From assembly GCF_900111075.1 (NCBI RefSeq), contig NZ_FOFZ01000012.1, positions 1-64,000 of the forward strand: 64,000 nt of DNA. Reading direction: 5' to 3'. The DNA is from Flavobacterium frigoris (GTDB lineage: Bacteria; Bacteroidota; Bacteroidia; Flavobacteriales; Flavobacteriaceae). Positions 17,283 to 26,371 of this stretch are shown here, piece by piece. A program made the translations under genes and the position numbers. Every line of letters starts with the position of its first letter. Position 1 is the stretch's first letter. Below the pieces are notes generated by a model. The model was not told the DNA's origin. It was given only the letters and a program-made list of their open reading frames with translations, and did no database searches.

Positions 17283-18554
17283 TTATTTTAAAGGTTCAGC
17301 CCAATTAGAATTTCGTATTAAAATTACTGCTTGAGCATAGTCAGTTGCTGAAGTGTTTTTATCTGTAATTTTCATTCCCGAAAATAGACTTAATAGTCCT
17401 GTGCTTTCCATCAATCTTAATGAATTTTGATAGGGAGATTTTATTTTATTAATATCAAAAAAGGTATTAGTATTTTCATTTGTTATCTTTTTTAAATCGG
17501 AAATTCCGAAGTGATAAAGCAAAAAAGTATTGTCGCAAGAAACGGTTGTTTTTGTGTGTTCCTCGTTACTTTTCAAAAAGAAAGGTAAATATTTTGATGG
17601 AGCATCCATATAACTATCTAAATACCTAGATATAATAGTATATGTTTTGGATTTGACTGGTGAATTTTGATTTGTCACAAGTGTCCCGAAATTCTTCTTT
17701 TTATTCATTTCTTTTTGTAAAACGTGTGCTTCACCAAAAGAACCATAAATTTTTTGTCCTTGAAAATTATATCTTTTATATAAATCAATGAAATTTAAAA
17801 ACATTACATCTTCTCTTGTCGTTGTTTTGTAATAATCGACTAGGTTTTTCCTTATATGCTCAATATCCCTTACATAATCTATGGTTGTGGTATTTAGATT
17901 TATTGAAGCAATCACTTTTGGCAATTCATATTCTGTCCATTCTAAAAATAAATTCTCGTCTTGTGGTATATCAGATGAAAGATTTAGTTTGGACAATAGT
18001 ATTTTTAAGTGATTCTGGGTAACATTTATATTTTGAACCTTATCAATTCCATAAACTCTAATTTGCGAATCTTCAGAATTTATACTATTTAGCTTACGAA
18101 TTTGGATCCATTTGTTTTTGTAATCGAGATTATTGTGTCCATGATTGATTATCCAACTGTTTAAAACGTAATCAATACGTTTTTCGTCTCCAGTTAATAG
18201 ATATTCATTTAAAAAATAGGCTTGGCTAAAATCAATCTCTGCCAAATGAATTTTCATTCCAGCATTCTTATTTAAATACTTGATGAGTTCAAAATCAATT
18301 TTTATTGTTTCTTTTATTCCGTGAAATTCGCCATAAAGGAACAAATCATTTGTCTTTACATACTCATCTAAATTTCTAAAGGTTAAAGTTTTATTTTGCT
18401 TAACTGACTCAAACAAACTTTTATTATCGTCCCAGTATTGAACATATTCCTTACCTAAATAATTGTCATATCTTTTTACAGAGAAGCCATAGAGCAAACA
18501 TAGAAGGAAAGTGATAAATAAGTATTTTATTCCCTTCAAAATTTTGTTTTTCAA
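17283..18554 (-). CDS. Membrane-anchored protein resembling the erythromycin-esterase/ChaN fold
   Basis: The 423-residue product has one N-terminal membrane segment (about residues 10-26). The soluble part shows GEFHG (75-79), HLAE (103-106), INHGHNN (about 137-143) and SFGEAHV in the C-terminal half. These Glu/His motifs resemble the active site of the EreA / haem-binding ChaN/Tiki-like superfamily, but similarity is weak and no function is proven. It stands alone on the minus strand between a REP copy and structured repeat B. Confidence 0.55.
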   Translation of the reverse strand: MKNKILKGIKYLFITFLLCLLYGFSVKRYDNYLGKEYVQYWDDNKSLFESVKQNKTLTFRNLDEYVKTNDLFLYGEFHGIKETIKIDFELIKYLNKNAGMKIHLAEIDFSQAYFLNEYLLTGDEKRIDYVLNSWIINHGHNNLDYKNKWIQIRKLNSINSEDSQIRVYGIDKVQNINVTQNHLKILLSKLNLSSDIPQDENLFLEWTEYELPKVIASINLNTTTIDYVRDIEHIRKNLVDYYKTTTREDVMFLNFIDLYKRYNFQGQKIYGSFGEAHVLQKEMNKKKNFGTLVTNQNSPVKSKTYTIISRYLDSYMDAPSKYLPFFLKSNEEHTKTTVSCDNTFLLYHFGISDLKKITNENTNTFFDINKIKSPYQNSLRLMESTGLLSLFSGMKITDKNTSATDYAQAVILIRNSNWAEPLK

Positions 18555-18906
18555 TTATATACGATTTTTGGTTAAAATTACGGCTAACATATCTATCTAC
18601 GATACAAACCCTAGCATAGCTAATCTAAAATAGATGCATACCCGAAACTCTGTTTCATTGTTATTCCTTTTTCAAATATATAGAAAAAAGCTACACGATA
18701 AGGATAGGATTCCTATTGTTTTTTTAAATGAATGTGTTCTGAAAATAGTCCGTACTCGATTAGCCCCGATAGAAGCGGCATCCCCCGATTTAAAGAAACT
18801 AAGGCAATAAGCTTTGTTTTTTTAAATCGGGGAATACAGCGAATAGCGGGAGGGAACTAGTTATGAAACCGAAGTAGTTCTGCTCCTAAAAATAAATTAT
18901 AGTAAG
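18555..18906. other. Intergenic region holding structured repeat B
   Basis: A 352-bp AT-rich gap downstream of the carboxylase gene and upstream of the 17283-18554 gene on the same strand. It contains repeat copy B (18761-18887) and no gene that I can support. Confidence 0.6.
18761..18887 (-). repeat. Structured interspersed repeat, copy B
   Basis: Arms TAGCCCCGATAG (18761) and ATAGCGGGA (near 18843-18851) enclose a perfect 12-bp stem CCCCGATTTAAA (18783-18794) / TTTAAATCGGGG (18821-18832). A further shared tail TTCTGCTCCT ends at about 18887 and is also seen in copy C. On the minus strand it begins 20 nt after the carboxylase stop, in the 3' untranslated region. Confidence 0.75.
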
Positions 18907-20535
18907 TTAAACTTGAATTACACCCAAGTTAAATTGTTTCTCGATAGGGGAGTGATTTGCTGCTTCGATACCCATAGATATCCATGTTCGCGTGTCTAGA
19001 GGGTCGATAATCGCATCTGTCCACAATCTAGAAGCGGCATAATAAGGAGAAACCTGCTCGTCGTATCTGGCTTTTATCTTGTCAAAAAGAGCTTTCTCTT
19101 TCTCTTCATCGACAATTTCTCCGCTTTTCTTCAAGGAAGATGCTTCGATTTGCGCCAATACTTTTGCCGCTTGTGTTCCGCCCATAACGGCAAGTTCTGC
19201 ACTTGGCCAAGCGAAGATCAATCTTGGGTCGTATGCTTTTCCACACATGGCATAATTTCCAGCACCGTAGGAATTCCCAACGATAACGGTGAATTTTGGC
19301 ACTACAGAGTTGCTTACGGCATTAACCATTTTGGCACCGTCCTTTATGATTCCACCTTGTTCCGATTTGGATCCCACCATAAAACCGGTAACATCTTGAA
19401 CAAAAACTAAGGGGATTTTTTTCTGGTTGCAATTAGCGATAAAACGGGTGGCTTTGTCAGCACTATCCGAGTAGATAACACCACCAAACTGCATTTCGCC
19501 TTTTTTGGTTTTCACCACTTTTCGTTGGTTAGCCACAATTCCTACTGCCCATCCGTCAATTCTGGCATAACCAGTTATAATTGTTTGACCGTAACCGTCT
19601 TTATAAGGTTCAAATTCTGAATTGTCCACAAGACGGTTGATGATCTCCATCATGTCGTATTGTTCGTTTCTAGCTTTAGGTAGAACTCCATAAAGTTCTT
19701 TTTCGTCTAAGGCTGGTTTTGCTGGTTTCACTCGGCTATAGCCAGCTTTGTCGTAATCACCAATTTTATCAACGATATTTTTTATTTTGTCTAAGGCGTC
19801 TTTGTCGTCTTTGGCTTTATAATCTGTTACTCCTGAAATTTCACAGTGGGTCGTGGCACCTCCTAAAGTTTCATTGTCGATACTTTCTCCAATGGCTGCT
19901 TTTACTAGATAACTACCTGCAAGGAAGATACTGCCTGTTCCTTCAACAATGATGGCTTCATCACTCATTATAGGTAAATAAGCACCTCCGGCAACGCAGC
20001 TTCCCATTATAGCCGAAATTTGAGTAATTCCCATGCTACTCATTTGGGCGTTATTTCTAAAAATACGTCCAAAATGTTCTTTATCTGGAAAAATTTCGTC
20101 CTGCAGCGGTAAATAAACACCAGCGCTATCCACTAAATAAATGATAGGCAAGCGGTTTTCCATTGCGATTTCTTGTGCACGAAGATTTTTCTTGGCTGTA
20201 ATAGGGAACCAAGCACCCGCTTTTACTGTCGCATCATTGGCCACAACAACACATTGTTTTCCGCCGATATATCCTATTTTAACAACAACACCTCCAGATG
20301 GACAGCCCCCGTGTTCTTTATACATTCCTTCACCAACAAAAGCTCCAATTTCAATGCACTTGGCTTTAGGATCAAGTAAATAATCAATGCGTTCCCGCGC
20401 TGTCATTTTTCCTTCAGCATGTAGTTTTTGAATTCTTTTTTCGCCTCCTCCTAATTTTACTTTGGAAAAATTTTGTCTTAATTGAGACAATAAAAGTTTA
20501 TTGTGATCTTCGTTTTTATTGAAGTTTAAATCCAT
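18907..20535 (-). CDS. Acyl-CoA carboxylase beta subunit, methylcrotonyl-CoA carboxylase type
   Basis: The 542-residue carboxyltransferase contains the crotonase-fold N and C halves. LPLQDEIFPDKEHFGRIFRNNAQMSS and GGAYLPIMSDEAI are typical of the methylcrotonyl-CoA carboxylase beta branch (leucine breakdown); GNSYGAGNYAMCGKAYDPR is in the second half. It transfers CO2 from biotin to the acyl-CoA. The biotin carboxylase alpha subunit is not in the window, so the exact acyl-CoA (methylcrotonyl, propionyl or geranyl) is inferred from sequence only. Confidence 0.85.
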   Translation of the reverse strand: MDLNFNKNEDHNKLLLSQLRQNFSKVKLGGGEKRIQKLHAEGKMTARERIDYLLDPKAKCIEIGAFVGEGMYKEHGGCPSGGVVVKIGYIGGKQCVVVANDATVKAGAWFPITAKKNLRAQEIAMENRLPIIYLVDSAGVYLPLQDEIFPDKEHFGRIFRNNAQMSSMGITQISAIMGSCVAGGAYLPIMSDEAIIVEGTGSIFLAGSYLVKAAIGESIDNETLGGATTHCEISGVTDYKAKDDKDALDKIKNIVDKIGDYDKAGYSRVKPAKPALDEKELYGVLPKARNEQYDMMEIINRLVDNSEFEPYKDGYGQTIITGYARIDGWAVGIVANQRKVVKTKKGEMQFGGVIYSDSADKATRFIANCNQKKIPLVFVQDVTGFMVGSKSEQGGIIKDGAKMVNAVSNSVVPKFTVIVGNSYGAGNYAMCGKAYDPRLIFAWPSAELAVMGGTQAAKVLAQIEASSLKKSGEIVDEEKEKALFDKIKARYDEQVSPYYAASRLWTDAIIDPLDTRTWISMGIEAANHSPIEKQFNLGVIQV

Positions 20536-20634
20536 GTTGTAATAGTGTTATAAATAGTTTGTGCTAAAATACAAAATCGAACGAAATAAAATTTATTATT
20601 TTGGTTCCTTTGCGAATAATTTCGATTTAAAACC

Positions 20635-20664
20635 AAAAAAACAGGAGCGAACTCCTGTTTTTTT
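20635..20664. terminator. Terminator downstream of lpxD
   Basis: AAAAAAACAGGAG-cgaa-CTCCTGTTTTTTT, a strong symmetric hairpin between lpxD and the carboxylase gene. Confidence 0.85.
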
Positions 20665-20688
20665 ACGAATATGATAAAATTTACTTAT

Positions 20689-21687
20689 TTATTTTTTTGA
20701 ATCATTGACTAATCGTTTTAGAATAGCCCATTGTTTTAAGGCATCACGCGCTTCAACTGCAGGATAACCTAGCACTGTTTTACCGGCAGGGACATCACAG
20801 GTAACACCAGATCCGGCTCCTACGATTGCGCCACTTCCTAATGTTGCATGGTCTTTTATGGAGGCGCTTCCGCCAATAATTACTCCATCGCCTAAAGTTA
20901 CAGAACCCGCTAATCCGCTATGTCCTGCCATAATACAAAAACGTCCCAGTTTACTGTTGTGACCAATTTGAACTAAATTGTCAATTTTACAACCATCTCC
21001 TAAAACCGTAGAACTAAATTTCCCTCGATCTACACAAGAGTTGGCGCCAATTTCAACGCTATTTCCTATTATTACATTTCCTATCTGAGGAATTTTTACC
21101 AAGCCTCTTTGAGGACAAGGGCGAAATCCAAATCCATCTGCTCCAATAGTGGCATTAGGATGTATAATACAATCAGTACCTATGTGACAACGCTCTCTTA
21201 CCACAGTTCCTGACCACAATACCGTATTCTTGCCTATAGTGCATTCATCCAGAATGGTGACATTAGGATAAAGGATTGCATTTTCTCCAATTTTCACATT
21301 GGGCCCAACATAACATCCGGCGCCTATTTTTGTCCCAATTCCGATGGTCGCTGATTTGTCAACTACTGCCGTTGGGTGAATGTCAACATGAAACACGGGC
21401 ATTGGATGAGCAAAAAGTTCCAAAACTTGAGACATTGCTAAATCAGCATTTTTTACTTTAATGAAGGCTCTATTTTCTCCTGGCTCTATCGAAATATCCT
21501 CATTTACAATAGCAACACAAGCTTTTGATGATGACCAAAGTTTTTCGTATTTTTTGTTTCCAATAAATGAAATTTCAGAATCAGTCGCAACCTCTAGTTG
21601 CTCAGGTGCTGTAATTATTTGTGAGGTACTGCCAGATATGACTCCTTTAAGGACTTCGTTTATTTCTTGGATGGTGTAGGATTTCAT
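20689..21687 (-). CDS. lpxD: UDP-3-O-acylglucosamine N-acyltransferase
   Basis: The 332-residue product has an N-terminal uridine-binding domain (about 1-100) and then continuous left-handed beta-helix hexapeptide repeats. QIGHNSKLG holds the catalytic His and GHSGLAGSVTLGD is a conserved LpxD segment. It adds the second acyl chain to the lipid A precursor in the cytoplasm. No lpxA/lpxC adjoins it; Bacteroidota often carry a second lpxD-like copy elsewhere, so this could be either paralogue. Confidence 0.9.
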   Translation of the reverse strand: MKSYTIQEINEVLKGVISGSTSQIITAPEQLEVATDSEISFIGNKKYEKLWSSSKACVAIVNEDISIEPGENRAFIKVKNADLAMSQVLELFAHPMPVFHVDIHPTAVVDKSATIGIGTKIGAGCYVGPNVKIGENAILYPNVTILDECTIGKNTVLWSGTVVRERCHIGTDCIIHPNATIGADGFGFRPCPQRGLVKIPQIGNVIIGNSVEIGANSCVDRGKFSSTVLGDGCKIDNLVQIGHNSKLGRFCIMAGHSGLAGSVTLGDGVIIGGSASIKDHATLGSGAIVGAGSGVTCDVPAGKTVLGYPAVEARDALKQWAILKRLVNDSKK

Positions 21688-21840
21688 AATGTTACTAATA
21701 GATTGGGTTATGGTACAATTCTCAAATAAAGTGATTTAGTCTTAAAGTTCCAAATGTTTACCGATACTTTAACACGATTAAAAGTAGTTTTTATATAACT
21801 TTTTATAATAAAAGTATAACTTTATCAGATGTTAAACTAT

Positions 21841-21848
21841 TATTTTTG
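21841..21848 (+). promoter_or_regulatory. Likely -7 element upstream of the phospholipase A gene
   Basis: TATTTTTG fits TAnnTTTG, 25 nt before the ATG at 21873. Confidence 0.5.
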
Positions 21849-21872
21849 CGGGTTAAATTTTGATTCTAGAAT

Positions 21873-22784
21873 ATGAAATATTTTCAAATTAAATGCTCTT
21901 TTTTTCTGCTTATTTTTTCTGGTGTTATTGTAAATGCTCAGGTTCAGGCTTTATTTAACAGTAAAACGCAACTTCGAAATTTAACTGAGAGATGGGAGCT
22001 GGATACTACTTCAGTGAGAGGAACCTTTTTGATTACCCCTTATAAGCCTATGTTTGTATTACCCGTGCGCTGGACGAATAACCCGAATGAACGGCCTGAA
22101 TCAGGAAATATAGATCCAGATTATATAGCACCTGCAGGTGTTGAATATAATAGTATTGAGACTAAATTTCAATTGAGTTTTAAGACTAAAGTGCTACAAA
22201 GTATTTTCTGGGGGTATGGAGACTTATGGGTCGCCTATACTCAAAAGTCACATTGGCAAATCTATAATAATACGCTTTCGCGCCCCTTTAGAGAAGTAAA
22301 CTATGAACCCGAACTTATTTTAAATTTCCCAGTGAAGTTTAATTTATTTGGTTTTAAAACAAGAATGGTGGGAGTCGCATTTAATCATGAATCAAATGGA
22401 AAAAGTGATCCTTTTTCTCGAAGCTGGAATAGAATTATACTACATGCAGGGTTTGAACGTAACAATTGGACTGTCTATGTGAGACCTTGGTTTCGAATGC
22501 CAGCTGCAATTGATGATAATCCTGATATTTCAGAATATGTAGGTAGGGGAGACGTGAATGTAATTTATACCAAAAACGGAAATATTCTTTCTTTTATTGG
22601 CAGTCATAATCTAAACTTTAATGCAAAAGCTAGAGGAAATGCTGCCTTTTCATGGTCTTATCCCGTTAGAAATAATTTAAAAGGATATTTACTAATTTCC
22701 CACGGCTATGGTGAAACCTTGATCGATTATAACAATCTGCAAACGACTGTTGGTGTCGGTGTTTCTTTAATTGAATGGTTGTAA
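21873..22784 (+). CDS. pldA: Outer-membrane phospholipase A
   Basis: The 303-residue product has a signal peptide (about 1-22, ending VNAQ) and a 12-strand barrel pattern. The signature is FNHESNGKSDPFSRSWNR: His172 and Ser174 are the catalytic pair of OMPLA, with Asn187 near the expected calcium-binding and support residues. OMPLA hydrolyses phospholipids in the outer leaflet. It is monocistronic, with its own promoter-like element and a reverse gene downstream. Confidence 0.9.
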   Translation: MKYFQIKCSFFLLIFSGVIVNAQVQALFNSKTQLRNLTERWELDTTSVRGTFLITPYKPMFVLPVRWTNNPNERPESGNIDPDYIAPAGVEYNSIETKFQLSFKTKVLQSIFWGYGDLWVAYTQKSHWQIYNNTLSRPFREVNYEPELILNFPVKFNLFGFKTRMVGVAFNHESNGKSDPFSRSWNRIILHAGFERNNWTVYVRPWFRMPAAIDDNPDISEYVGRGDVNVIYTKNGNILSFIGSHNLNFNAKARGNAAFSWSYPVRNNLKGYLLISHGYGETLIDYNNLQTTVGVGVSLIEWL

Positions 22785-22853
22785 AAATAGCTTCTTTAAT
22801 TTTAGAACTAAAATTAAAGGAGTTAAACAATGAAAATTATTTGCGTGGGAATT

Positions 22854-23552
22854 TTAATTAATAGTAATTGGAATGCCATATTTAACACGGGCATCTTTAC
22901 CGTCGACTTTACCAGGAATCCATAATGGGCTATTAAATAAAACCCTTAAAGCTTCAACATTCATGTCATAATTAAGTCCTTCGATTATTTTAAAATCTTT
23001 TAAAGTACCATCTATTTCAACCACAAAATCAACTTTTATTCTTCCTTTATCATTATTAGGAGACTTGAAGTTTTTTCTAATATATTTATAAAACTCATTT
23101 ATTCCTCCTGGAAATTGGGGTTTTATAAAATAGGGAAAAAAAGCAATTTCACTTGCGGTTTCATCAAAACATTTTCCGTCAATAAATTCGCCATTTTTAT
23201 AATTTTCGGTACGCTTGATTTGGCCGTTTTCATAATATCGGGTTAGTTCACCTTCTTGTTTTCCTTTTACAAAAAAAGAAGTTAGCTCTTTATTTCCAGA
23301 TTTATAATAACTTTCGGAAGTACCATTTAAAATGCGTTTTTTGAAATTTGAAAATTGATCGTGATTTCGTTTTGTTCCATCAATAAAATAAGTGGTTCTC
23401 GAAGTTCCTTCTTTAGTGTCCTCATAAGTACTGAAATAAGTTGCTCCTTCGGCTGAGCGTAATTCTTTAAAACGTTCAGTGTAATATACTTTTTTTTGAG
23501 AGTAAAAAGTTATTGAAAACAGTAAAACAAAGAATACTAGTGTGTTTTTCAT
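22854..23552 (-). CDS. MORN/YwqK-repeat protein with C-terminal TonB domain
   Basis: The 232-residue product has a signal peptide (about 1-19). A run of MORN-type repeats follows (GNKELTSFFVKGKQEGELTRYYENGQIKR, about 80-135), related to the YwqK group. The C-terminal part (about 150-232, PQFPGGINEFYKYI...DFVVEIDGTLKDFKIIEGL...LWIPGKVDGK) is a TonB C-terminal domain. The domain can contact TonB boxes of outer-membrane receptors, but there is no N-terminal membrane anchor as in classical TonB, so a periplasmic interaction role is inferred. Confidence 0.7.
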   Translation of the reverse strand: MKNTLVFFVLLFSITFYSQKKVYYTERFKELRSAEGATYFSTYEDTKEGTSRTTYFIDGTKRNHDQFSNFKKRILNGTSESYYKSGNKELTSFFVKGKQEGELTRYYENGQIKRTENYKNGEFIDGKCFDETASEIAFFPYFIKPQFPGGINEFYKYIRKNFKSPNNDKGRIKVDFVVEIDGTLKDFKIIEGLNYDMNVEALRVLFNSPLWIPGKVDGKDARVKYGIPITIN

Positions 23553-23585
23553 AAATCGGATTAATTTTTCAAAATCAAAAGTAAC

Positions 23586-23626
23586 AAAAAAATCCTACAG
23601 AAAAAGATAAATTTCTCTGTAGGATT
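23586..23626 (-). terminator. Terminator of prfB
   Basis: Minus-strand stem AATCCTACAG / CTGTAGGATT ending in a T run after the prfB stop at 23649. Confidence 0.8.
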
Positions 23627-23648
23627 ATAATTGATTGATTTGATAATT

Positions 23649-24750
23649 TTATTCTTCTTCGTCTCTTTGTCCCATCATCATCAGGTAGGCTTTCAAGAAT
23701 TCGTCAATTTCACCGTTCATCACACCGTCGACGTTGCTGGTTTCATAACCCGTACGCACGTCTTTTACTAGTTTGTAGGGTTGCATCACATAATTGCGAA
23801 TCTGAGAACCCCATTCAATTTTCATTTTTCCAGCTTCAATGTCAGCGCGCTGCGCCAATTGTTTCTTTAGTTCTATTTCGTACAACTGAGAACGGAGCAT
23901 TTGCATAGCACGTTGTCTGTTGTCTTGTTGCGAACGGGTTTCTGAACACTGAATTTGAATTCCTGTGGGTTTGTGAAACAGCTGTACTTTAGTTTCTACC
24001 TTATTCACGTTTTGTCCACCGGCACCACTAGATCTGGAAGTCGTGATTTCAATATCGGCAGGATTAATATCAATTTCGATACTGTCATCTACAAGCGGAT
24101 ATACATAAACGGATGCAAAGGAAGTATGCCGTTTAGCATTACTGTCAAACGGGGAGATACGCACTAAGCGATGTACTCCATTCTCTCCTTTTAAGTATCC
24201 AAAAGAATAATCCCCTTCAAACTCGAGCGTAACCGTTTTGATACCGGCTGCTTCTCCTTTTTGAAAATTCAGTTCTTTTATTTTATATCCATATTTTTCG
24301 CCCCACATCATGTACATGCGCATGAGCATTTCGGCCCAATCACAACTTTCGGTACCTCCAGCACCTGCAGTTATCTGTACTACAGCGCTTAAAGAATCTC
24401 CTTCATCCGAAAGCATGTTTTTGAATTCGATGGCTTCAATATGATTTGCAATAAGACTGTATTGTTCGTCTAATTCTTCTGCTGTTAGTTCTCCCTCCCT
24501 GTAGAATTCATAGGCTAATTGCAATTCGTCAGCCATTTCGACTGCTTTATCGTAATCTTCAATCCATTTTTTCTTATTTCGAAGATTTCTTACAATTAGT
24601 TCGGCTTCTTTTGCGTTATTCCAGAAATCGGGAGCAAAAGTCTTTTCTTCTTCGTTAGAAATTTCAATTAGTTTGGCATCAACGTCAAAGATACCTCCTC
24701 AACGCACCAAGGCGCTCTACAATACCTTTAATTTGTTCGGTAGTTGTCAT
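23649..24750 (-). CDS. prfB: Peptide chain release factor 2, with programmed +1 frameshift
   Basis: RF2 recognises UAA/UGA stops and releases the peptide. The true start is ATG 24750. Twenty-one codons (M T T T E Q ... R R Y L) lead to an in-frame TGA at 24685-24687, preceded by an internal SD, AGGAGG (24694-24699), and the slippery CTT TGA C. A +1 shift joins GAC... and gives a 366-residue protein. A search of unbroken frames alone would start wrongly at 24536 with 295 residues. GGQ lies at 244-246 and the tripeptide SPF in [15 protein letters not shown]. Low RF2 lets the ribosome shift at UGA and make more RF2. Confidence 0.96.
24685..24699 (-). promoter_or_regulatory. RF2 programmed frameshift site
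   Basis: Minus-strand AGGAGG-TAT-CTT-TGA-C: an SD-like stimulator three bases from the slippery CTT and the in-frame stop. All canonical elements are present. Confidence 0.95.
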
Positions 24751-24758
24751 AAATTATG

Positions 24759-24779
24759 TAATTTTGTGCGACAAAAATA
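24759..24779. promoter_or_regulatory. Divergent promoter elements for prfB and ltaE
   Basis: Minus-strand TATTTTTG at 24772-24779 points to prfB (22 nt before its ATG), and plus-strand TAATTTTG at 24759-24766 points to ltaE (74 nt before its ATG). Both match TAnnTTTG. Confidence 0.5.
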
Positions 24780-24839
24780 ACAAATTTTAAGAATTGGCAA
24801 GACGAGACTTGTGTTTTTAAACAAATATAAAATCAATGT

Positions 24840-25859
24840 ATGGAAATAAATTTAATTAGCGATACAATTACTAAGCCTACACATGAAATGTTGCAGTACA
24901 TGTTCAATGCTGAAGTAGGTGATGATGTTTACAAGCAAGATCCCACAGTGATTGAACTAGAGGATACCATTGCGCAAATTTTTGGCATGGAAGCAGGGCT
25001 GTTTTTCCCTTCAGGAACGATGGCCAATCAAACGGCAATCAAACTACATACACAGCCAGGAGAGCAAATTATTGCCGACAAATATGCACATGTTTACCTT
25101 TATGAAGGTGGAGGTGCTTCTTTTAATAGCGGAGTCTCTTTTTCTTTGCTAGACGGTGATCGCGGAATGATTACTGCAGAACAAGTGGCAGGAGCAATCA
25201 ATGACCCTGAATTTTATCACAATCCGTTAACGAGTTTAGTTTGTGTTGAAAATACGACTAACAAAGGAGGCGGCGCTTGTTATGAATTAGATGAATTGAA
25301 AAAAATAAAAGAAGTATGTGTAGCCAATAATTTAAAATTCCATCTTGATGGAGCCCGAATTTGGAATGCCTTAATTGCTAAAAAACAAGACCCAAAAGCT
25401 TTTGGTCAATTGTTTGATACGATTTCGGTATGTTTATCCAAAGGACTGGGTGCGCCAATAGGGTCTGTTTTATTAGGTGATAAAGCGACAATTCATCGTG
25501 CCTTGCGTATTCGAAAAATATTAGGAGGAGGAATGCGTCAGGTAGGTTATTTGGCAGCAGCCGGATTATATGCTTTAGACAACAATATCAGCCGCCTTGC
25601 TGAAGATCACAGACGCGCCAAAGAATTAGCCGTAGTATTGAATAAATTGGATTGGGTGGCTAAAGTCGAGCCTGTAGAAACAAATATTTTAATATTTACG
25701 TTGGTGCCAAATTTAAGCGACCACGTTTTAATTGAAAAATTAAAACAAAAAAACATATCCATCAGTTCTATGGGACACGGAAAATTGCGAATGGTAACCC
25801 ATCTTGATTATAGAGAAGTGATGCATACCTATGTTTTAGAAACCTTGGCAAAGTTGTAA
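24840..25859 (+). CDS. ltaE: Low-specificity L-threonine aldolase
   Basis: The 339-residue PLP enzyme has the beta-eliminating lyase fold: LISDTITKPTHEML at the N terminus, FHLDGARIWNAL (Asp170, Arg173) and CLSKGLGAPIGS with the PLP Lys201. It splits L-threonine/allo-threonine to glycine and acetaldehyde in the cytoplasm. The ATG at 24840 is used; the overlapping ATG at 24836 is out of frame. It is divergent from prfB and convergent with the EbfC gene. Confidence 0.9.
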   Translation: MEINLISDTITKPTHEMLQYMFNAEVGDDVYKQDPTVIELEDTIAQIFGMEAGLFFPSGTMANQTAIKLHTQPGEQIIADKYAHVYLYEGGGASFNSGVSFSLLDGDRGMITAEQVAGAINDPEFYHNPLTSLVCVENTTNKGGGACYELDELKKIKEVCVANNLKFHLDGARIWNALIAKKQDPKAFGQLFDTISVCLSKGLGAPIGSVLLGDKATIHRALRIRKILGGGMRQVGYLAAAGLYALDNNISRLAEDHRRAKELAVVLNKLDWVAKVEPVETNILIFTLVPNLSDHVLIEKLKQKNISISSMGHGKLRMVTHLDYREVMHTYVLETLAKL

Positions 25860-25868
25860 ATTATGAAG

Positions 25869-25906
25869 TATGAATTATGAGTTTTTATACAAACTCATAA
25901 TTCATA
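25869..25906. terminator. Long convergent-gene hairpin
   Basis: A 16-bp perfect stem TATGAATTATGAGTTT / AAACTCATAATTCATA with a six-base loop between ltaE and the EbfC gene, likely a shared terminator. Confidence 0.7.
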
Positions 25907-25924
25907 TTTTATAACTTATTTAGA

Positions 25925-26245
25925 TTATTTGAACAAATTATCCATTCCAGGAATCATTGGCATATCCATTTTTGCAACAGCATCAAGTTCAGCTTCATTA
26001 ACCTTAGTCGCTTTCTCGATTGCTTTGTTCATTACTAAAATCATATAATCTTCTAATTGTTCTTTGTCTTGCAATAAGTCATCGGCAATTGTAATTGATT
26101 TTATTTTTCTATTAGCAGTAATCGTAATTTTTAACAAACCGTCTGTACTTTGCTCATCAACAAGAACAGTATCCAGGCGTTTTTTTGTTTCTTCCATTTT
26201 TTGTTGGGTTTCTTTAAGTTTACCCATCATTCCCATTAAATCCAT
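25925..26245 (-). CDS. YbaB/EbfC-family nucleoid-associated protein
   Basis: The 106-residue product shows the family pattern: a Met/Gly-rich start ([17 protein letters not shown]), a coiled segment, central strands [19 protein letters not shown], and a C-terminal helix ending IPGMDNLFK. These dimers bind DNA. The classic partner genes dnaX and recR are not in the window. Confidence 0.9.
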   Translation of the reverse strand: MDLMGMMGKLKETQQKMEETKKRLDTVLVDEQSTDGLLKITITANRKIKSITIADDLLQDKEQLEDYMILVMNKAIEKATKVNEAELDAVAKMDMPMIPGMDNLFK

Positions 26246-26348
26246 TTTTGATAATTTAAAAATTATTGAAATACGAAATTACGAATTTTGAAGAAATATG
26301 CAATATTAAATAAGACGAAAAACAGACGCGTTTTAGAGTCGCTTTGTT

Positions 26349-26356
26349 TATTTTTG
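26349..26356 (+). promoter_or_regulatory. Likely -7 element upstream of oligopeptidase B
   Basis: TATTTTTG fits TAnnTTTG, 16 nt before the ATG at 26372. Confidence 0.5.
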
Positions 26357-26371
26357 TTTATTCTTTAAAAT

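Noticed and set aside
23649..24536. prfB as a 295-residue protein starting at ATG 24536
   Set aside because: The frameshift site at 24685-24699 and the conserved upstream codons show a 366-residue RF2.
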